Shown piece after piece: positions 6,826 to 9,498 of a stretch of 9,498 bases of DNA. How positions within the stretch are numbered: the first letter of the stretch is position 1; each line of letters opens with the position of its first letter. The stretch lies in contig CAJLWS010000044.1 of NCBI GenBank assembly GCA_905210385.1, positions 1 to 9,498 of the forward strand, read 5' to 3'. The notes below the pieces were generated by a model. It had not been told where the DNA came from. It saw nothing but the letters and a program-made list of their open reading frames with translations, and searched no databases. The stretch comes from an uncultured Eubacteriales bacterium. Lineage in GTDB: Bacteria; Bacillota; Clostridia; Oscillospirales; Oscillospiraceae. The translations under genes and the position numbers were made by a program.

Positions 6826-7563
6826 ATGGACAACCAGTTTATCCGCACGGAAATGCTTCTGGGCTCCAACGGGGTAGCCCGACTGGCACGCAGCCATGTG
6901 GCTGTGTTTGGCCTGGGGGGCGTGGGCGGCTGGTGCGCCGAGGCGCTGTGCCGGTCCGGGGTGGGCGAGCTCACCCTGGTGGACCAGGATACCGTGTCGG
7001 CAAGCAACCTGAACCGCCAGGCCGCCGCCCTCCACTCCACTCTGGGTATGGAAAAGGCGCAGGCCACCGTCCTGCGCCTTGCGGACATCAACCCCGCCTG
7101 TATCCTCCATCCCGTGGCCGCCCGGTATGAAGCGGAACGGCGGGAAGCGTTTTTCCAGGCCACTTATGACTACATCGTGGATGCCATCGACCTGGTCAGC
7201 TGCAAGTTGGATTTGATCGAGACTGCCCACCGCAGGGGTGTTCCCATCATCTCCGCTCTGGGAACTGGCAACAAGCGGGACGCCCAGCAGCTGCGTATCG
7301 CCGACCTGTCCAAAACTGAGGGCTGCCCCCTGGCCAGGGTGGTGCGGAAAGAACTGCGGGCCCGGGGCATCGTCCACCACCAGGTGGTGTACTCCCCCGA
7401 GCTGCCTTACGCCGCCTGGCAGGGGGATGAGACCCCGCCCCCCGGGCGGCGCAGCATCCCTGCCAGCGCCATGTGGGTGCCCGCCGCCGCCGGCCTGCTG
7501 TTGGCCCAGGCGGTCATCCTCTCTCTTTCCGGAGCCGATACCGATCCTGGACCTTCCCGGTGA
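6826..7563 (+). CDS. tcdA: tRNA threonylcarbamoyladenosine dehydratase (TcdA/CsdL, E1-like ThiF fold)
   Basis: A 245-residue cytoplasmic enzyme that uses ATP to dehydrate t6A37 of tRNAs that decode ANN codons, forming cyclic ct6A. It has the MoeB/ThiF/E1 fold. GLGGVGG (29-35) is the nucleotide-binding loop. VDQD (52-55), NLNRQ (61-65) and DAID (119-122) are the ATP- and magnesium-binding signatures. IISALGTGNKRD (141-152) and KTEGCPLARVVRKELR (163-178) fit the TcdA subfamily rather than MoeB, which carries a zinc-binding C-terminal domain not seen here. Pro-Ala-Ala-Ala-Gly near 219 is a usual C-terminal signature. The length matches the family, 240-270 residues. The ATG at 6826 follows AGGGGGAGA. 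No clear promoter of its own was seen; a terminator lies directly upstream. The last 50 bases overlap the 3' end of the converging PAP2 gene. Confidence 0.92.
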   Translation: MDNQFIRTEMLLGSNGVARLARSHVAVFGLGGVGGWCAEALCRSGVGELTLVDQDTVSASNLNRQAAALHSTLGMEKAQATVLRLADINPACILHPVAARYEAERREAFFQATYDYIVDAIDLVSCKLDLIETAHRRGVPIISALGTGNKRDAQQLRIADLSKTEGCPLARVVRKELRARGIVHHQVVYSPELPYAAWQGDETPPPGRRSIPASAMWVPAAAGLLLAQAVILSLSGADTDPGPSR

Positions 7564-8077
7564 TCCACGCCCCCAACAGACCGCATAGGGTGCCGATGAC
7601 CGCCCCGGCCAGAACATCGCTGGGAAAGTGCACCCCCACATACAATCTAGAAAATCCCATCAGGGCCGCAGCAATGAGCGCTGCGGCCTTCGCCCATTTC
7701 CAGGGCAACACTGCAGCCACCGCCACCCCGAAGGCAAAGGCGGAGCAGGTATGCCCTGAGGGGAAGGAGTTGGGGTCGCCGCTAGTGGCTAGCGTCTCCA
7801 ATCCCTCCAGCACTACCCAGGGCCGGGCCCGGCTGATCAGTGGCTTGATGGTGAGATTGGTGATCAGGAAACCCAGCAGCATTCCCACTCCAGCAGACGC
7901 TCCCGCACGGCGTGTGGCCCGAAAACAGACCAGCACAATGGCTGCAGCGATGAAGAGTAATCCCGCATTCCCCAAATTGGTATAGAACGTTAGAATCTCG
8001 TTGAGCGCCGGTATGCGCAGATTCTGGGTGATCCAGAGCAGCACGCGCTCGTCCACCTGTTGTATCAGTTCAGGCAC
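7514..8077 (-). CDS. PAP2-family lipid phosphatase, possibly undecaprenyl pyrophosphate phosphatase
   Basis: A 187-residue integral membrane protein with about five to six hydrophobic helices. All three phosphatidic-acid-phosphatase motifs are present: KPLISRARP (78-86), PSGH (106-109), and SRLYVGVHFPSD (143-154), with Arg144, His150 and Asp154 in place. The family dephosphorylates membrane-bound lipid phosphates. Members of this size in Firmicutes (BcrC-like) often recycle undecaprenyl pyrophosphate for wall synthesis, but substrate cannot be read from the sequence. I chose the GTG at 8077 because AAAGGAG (plus-strand 8084-8090) lies 6 bases upstream. An upstream GTG at 8101 has no good site. 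It converges with and overlaps tcdA. No strong promoter for it could be found; a weak TATACA-like -10 occurs around 8110-8120. Confidence 0.92.
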   Translation of the reverse strand: MPELIQQVDERVLLWITQNLRIPALNEILTFYTNLGNAGLLFIAAAIVLVCFRATRRAGASAGVGMLLGFLITNLTIKPLISRARPWVVLEGLETLATSGDPNSFPSGHTCSAFAFGVAVAAVLPWKWAKAAALIAAALMGFSRLYVGVHFPSDVLAGAVIGTLCGLLGAWITGKVQDRYRLRKERG

Positions 8078-8083
8078 GGCAAT

Positions 8084-8090
8084 CTCCTTT
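8084..8090 (-). promoter_or_regulatory. Ribosome binding site deciding the PAP2 start
   Basis: AAAGGAG on the minus strand, 6 bases before the GTG at 8077. It lies inside the reading frame if the GTG at 8101 were used, so it favours the later start. Confidence 0.7.
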
Positions 8091-8092
8091 CC

Positions 8093-8121
8093 TTGACCCA
8101 CTGGTCAAAGATATGTATAAT
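8093..8121 (+). promoter_or_regulatory. Promoter for the glycosyltransferase, with inverted repeat operator candidate
   Basis: -35 TTGACC (8093-8098), a 17-base spacer and a consensus -10 TATAAT (8116-8121). A perfect inverted repeat TTGACC-CACT-GGTCAA (8093-8108) spans the -35 and part of the spacer. The leader from here to the gene start at 8304 is about 175 bases and contains no reading frame or strong structure that I can see. The promoter sits next to the start of the divergent PAP2 gene. Confidence 0.75.
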
Positions 8122-8291
8122 CAGAATAGGAACAGAAAACCCTGCTCTTGTCCGGGATAGCTTCTATTCTTCCTCAAGGCACCCACTTTTCTGGCGCCTA
8201 GTTAGATATTTATTGTACCGGATTTATTCCATCGTGACAAGTCCTTTTCCCTGGATTGCGTTTTATCCCTCCCTCCCACTTTTTCACTTCC

Positions 8292-8297
8292 GAGGTG
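8292..8297 (+). promoter_or_regulatory. Ribosome binding site deciding the TTG start
   Basis: GAGGTG, 6 bases before the TTG at 8304. The longer frame beginning with TTG at 8256 has no such site and codes an unconserved N-terminus. Confidence 0.65.
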
Positions 8298-8303
8298 ATT
8301 TCC

Positions 8304-9386
8304 TTGAAGCAGATTCTCTGCCTTTCCCACACTCCCTGGCAGGCTCGTCCAAACCGTACCCAGCAGCTGCTTACCCGGTTGAGCGAAGTCCAGGTTCTCT
8401 TTTTTGAACCCGCGCCGCCCAAGGGCACTCCCATGCCAGAGCAGGGCCGCCGGGTCCGCTCCCACATCACGGTATATACCCTCCCCGCTCCCCTGCTGGC
8501 CGGGCTGGACCGTGGCGGTGCCCAGCGACGCAGCCAGGGAAAGGCCGCCGATTTTATCCAGAAAACGATGGCCCGACACGGTTTTCGGGAGCCGGTTCTC
8601 TGGTGCACTGCCCCCGACCAGGCCGTCTACCTGGACCGGCTGGCCTACCGTGGCCTAGTCTATGACTGCGCCCAGGAGTGGGGAGAGGAGTTCCTGGACG
8701 AGGAGAGTGACCTGACCATGCACGCCGAGGTGGTCTTTGCCGCCTCCCCTGGTCTGATCCGGCGTCTGTCCCCTTGCAATGACAACATCGCCTTGCTGCC
8801 CAATGGAGTCAACCCCCTGATGTTTAACCGGGATGAGTTTTCTCCCCCTCCCCGGGTAGCCGCACTGGCCGGCCGGACCATTTTGGGCCGGGTGGGTGAT
8901 CTCACCAGCAAAGTAGATCTGGAGCCACTGCTCCACACTGCTGTTGCCCAGCCAGACTGGACCTTCCTGCTGCTGGGCCGTGTTACAAAGCCAGTCTTTG
9001 GCAAACTTAAGGCCTATCCCAATATTGTGCTCACCGGACCGGTAAACGCGGTCGACCTGCCCGATTATCTTAGCGTATGCACCGTGCTCTTCGACCTACT
9101 GCGCGAGGACCGTCTGGGCAGCGACATCATTCCTTCCCGAATCTATGAATATCTCGCCACTGGTAAACCCATCGTCATGATGGAGGAGCCGGACCAGGTA
9201 GAACCCTTTCCCGATGTGATTTATACCGCCTACGATGCTGCCGGTTTCTTACGCCGATGCCGAAAGGCAGTTCTGGAGGATCCACAGCTGGTCGGTCCCC
9301 GCCGGCAGGAGTATGCCCGGCAGGCTGCTTGGGCCAACCGCGCCGCCGAGGTCAGCCGGATTCTGGAAAGCACGGGGCTATTTTGA
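8304..9386 (+). CDS. Glycosyltransferase, GT-B fold (TuaH-like)
   Basis: A 360-residue protein without membrane helices. The N-terminus, ILCLSHTPWQARPNRTQQLLTRL, resembles the 'W-x-x-RPxxxxxLLxxLS' start of TuaH-like glycosyltransferases that build surface polysaccharides. In the middle there is a VYDCAQEW segment and LLPNGVNP at about residues 165-172, typical of the inter-domain linker. The C-terminal nucleotide-sugar domain holds a beta-alpha core (TILGRVGDLTS, then WTFLLLGRV) and SRIYEYLATGKPIV at 278-291, the donor-binding region. It probably transfers a sugar from a nucleotide donor to a cell-surface glycan, but donor and acceptor are unknown. The start is the TTG at 8304, selected by GAGGTG. 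It is the last gene in the window; no downstream terminator with a T-run is visible. Confidence 0.85.
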   Translation: MKQILCLSHTPWQARPNRTQQLLTRLSEVQVLFFEPAPPKGTPMPEQGRRVRSHITVYTLPAPLLAGLDRGGAQRRSQGKAADFIQKTMARHGFREPVLWCTAPDQAVYLDRLAYRGLVYDCAQEWGEEFLDEESDLTMHAEVVFAASPGLIRRLSPCNDNIALLPNGVNPLMFNRDEFSPPPRVAALAGRTILGRVGDLTSKVDLEPLLHTAVAQPDWTFLLLGRVTKPVFGKLKAYPNIVLTGPVNAVDLPDYLSVCTVLFDLLREDRLGSDIIPSRIYEYLATGKPIVMMEEPDQVEPFPDVIYTAYDAAGFLRRCRKAVLEDPQLVGPRRQEYARQAAWANRAAEVSRILESTGLF

Positions 9387-9406
9387 ACACTGCCCCCCTG
9401 CCCTTC

Positions 9407-9438
9407 GCAAATTCCCTTGTGTAAGCATACGAATTTGC
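9407..9438 (+). other. Hairpin after the glycosyltransferase gene
   Basis: GCAAATTC (9407-9414) can pair with GAATTTGC (9431-9438) across a 16-base loop. No T-run follows, so it is not a clear terminator. It might stabilise the mRNA end or be a protein site. The rest of 9387-9498 shows nothing I can name. Confidence 0.4.
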
Positions 9439-9498
9439 AAGCTCTGTAGGTTTGTCAAACATATTGGACAGTGAATTCGTTCGGAGAAAGCCAACTAA

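Noticed and set aside
5587..7641. Long open frame (684 codons) on the minus strand opposite the foldase and tcdA
   Set aside because: It spans two well-supported plus-strand genes and a terminator, and shows no recognisable domain.
8256..8303. Extended N-terminus of the glycosyltransferase from a TTG at 8256
   Set aside because: No ribosome binding site in front; GAGGTG at 8292 points to the TTG at 8304, where similarity to the family begins.
9440..9498. Possible promoter at the right edge (TTGTCA and TTGGAC)
   Set aside because: No acceptable -10 at 16-18 bases from either, and the window ends before any gene start.

Overview
This window reads as part of the chromosome of a Gram-positive, GC-rich anaerobic Clostridium-class bacterium, most likely a gut member of the Oscillospirales (Flavonifractor/Lawsonibacter-like). 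That placement is an inference. It rests on the purine-rich Shine-Dalgarno sites, TTG and GTG starts, clean sigma-A type promoters with 17-base spacers, intrinsic terminators with U-tracts, and the protein families present: PheB/UPF0735 ACT protein, DUF1292 protein, a PrsA-like foldase and a class A PBP with a cysteine-rich insertion. I see no mobile element, CRISPR array, tRNA or rRNA.

Left part, minus strand (1-4289): the end of a pheB-hom operon (ACT-domain regulator followed 25 bases later by homoserine dehydrogenase, which runs off the left edge), driven by a promoter at 1177-1205. Just upstream lies a class A penicillin-binding protein gene (1316-4159) with its own terminator (1271-1309) and promoter (4261-4289). 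The PBP has a full glycosyltransferase and transpeptidase motif set plus two unusual cysteine clusters and a Pro/Glu-rich tail.

Centre, plus strand (4389-7563): a divergent promoter drives a small acidic DUF1292 protein. It is followed at once by a structured RNA that I interpret as 6S RNA (about 4757-4941), closed by a strong terminator at 4962-4989. Next come a promoter and leader for a membrane-anchored parvulin-type foldase (5197-6750), a terminator, and a tRNA t6A dehydratase (TcdA) gene.

Right part: a PAP2-family lipid phosphatase gene on the minus strand (7514-8077) overlaps the tcdA 3' end tail-to-tail by 50 bases. A glycosyltransferase gene (8304-9386, TTG start) is read to the right from a promoter containing a perfect inverted repeat.

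Several genes share an envelope theme: PBP (peptidoglycan synthesis), foldase (extracytoplasmic protein folding), PAP2 phosphatase (possibly undecaprenyl-phosphate recycling) and a glycosyltransferase (possibly surface glycan). They are separate transcription units, so this is a loose neighbourhood rather than an operon. I did not find a convincing undescribed system. The most worthwhile items are the apparent loss of a catalytic lysine in hom near the window edge, the cysteine insertion in the PBP glycosyltransferase domain, the 6S RNA locus and the degenerate second parvulin-like segment of the foldase.
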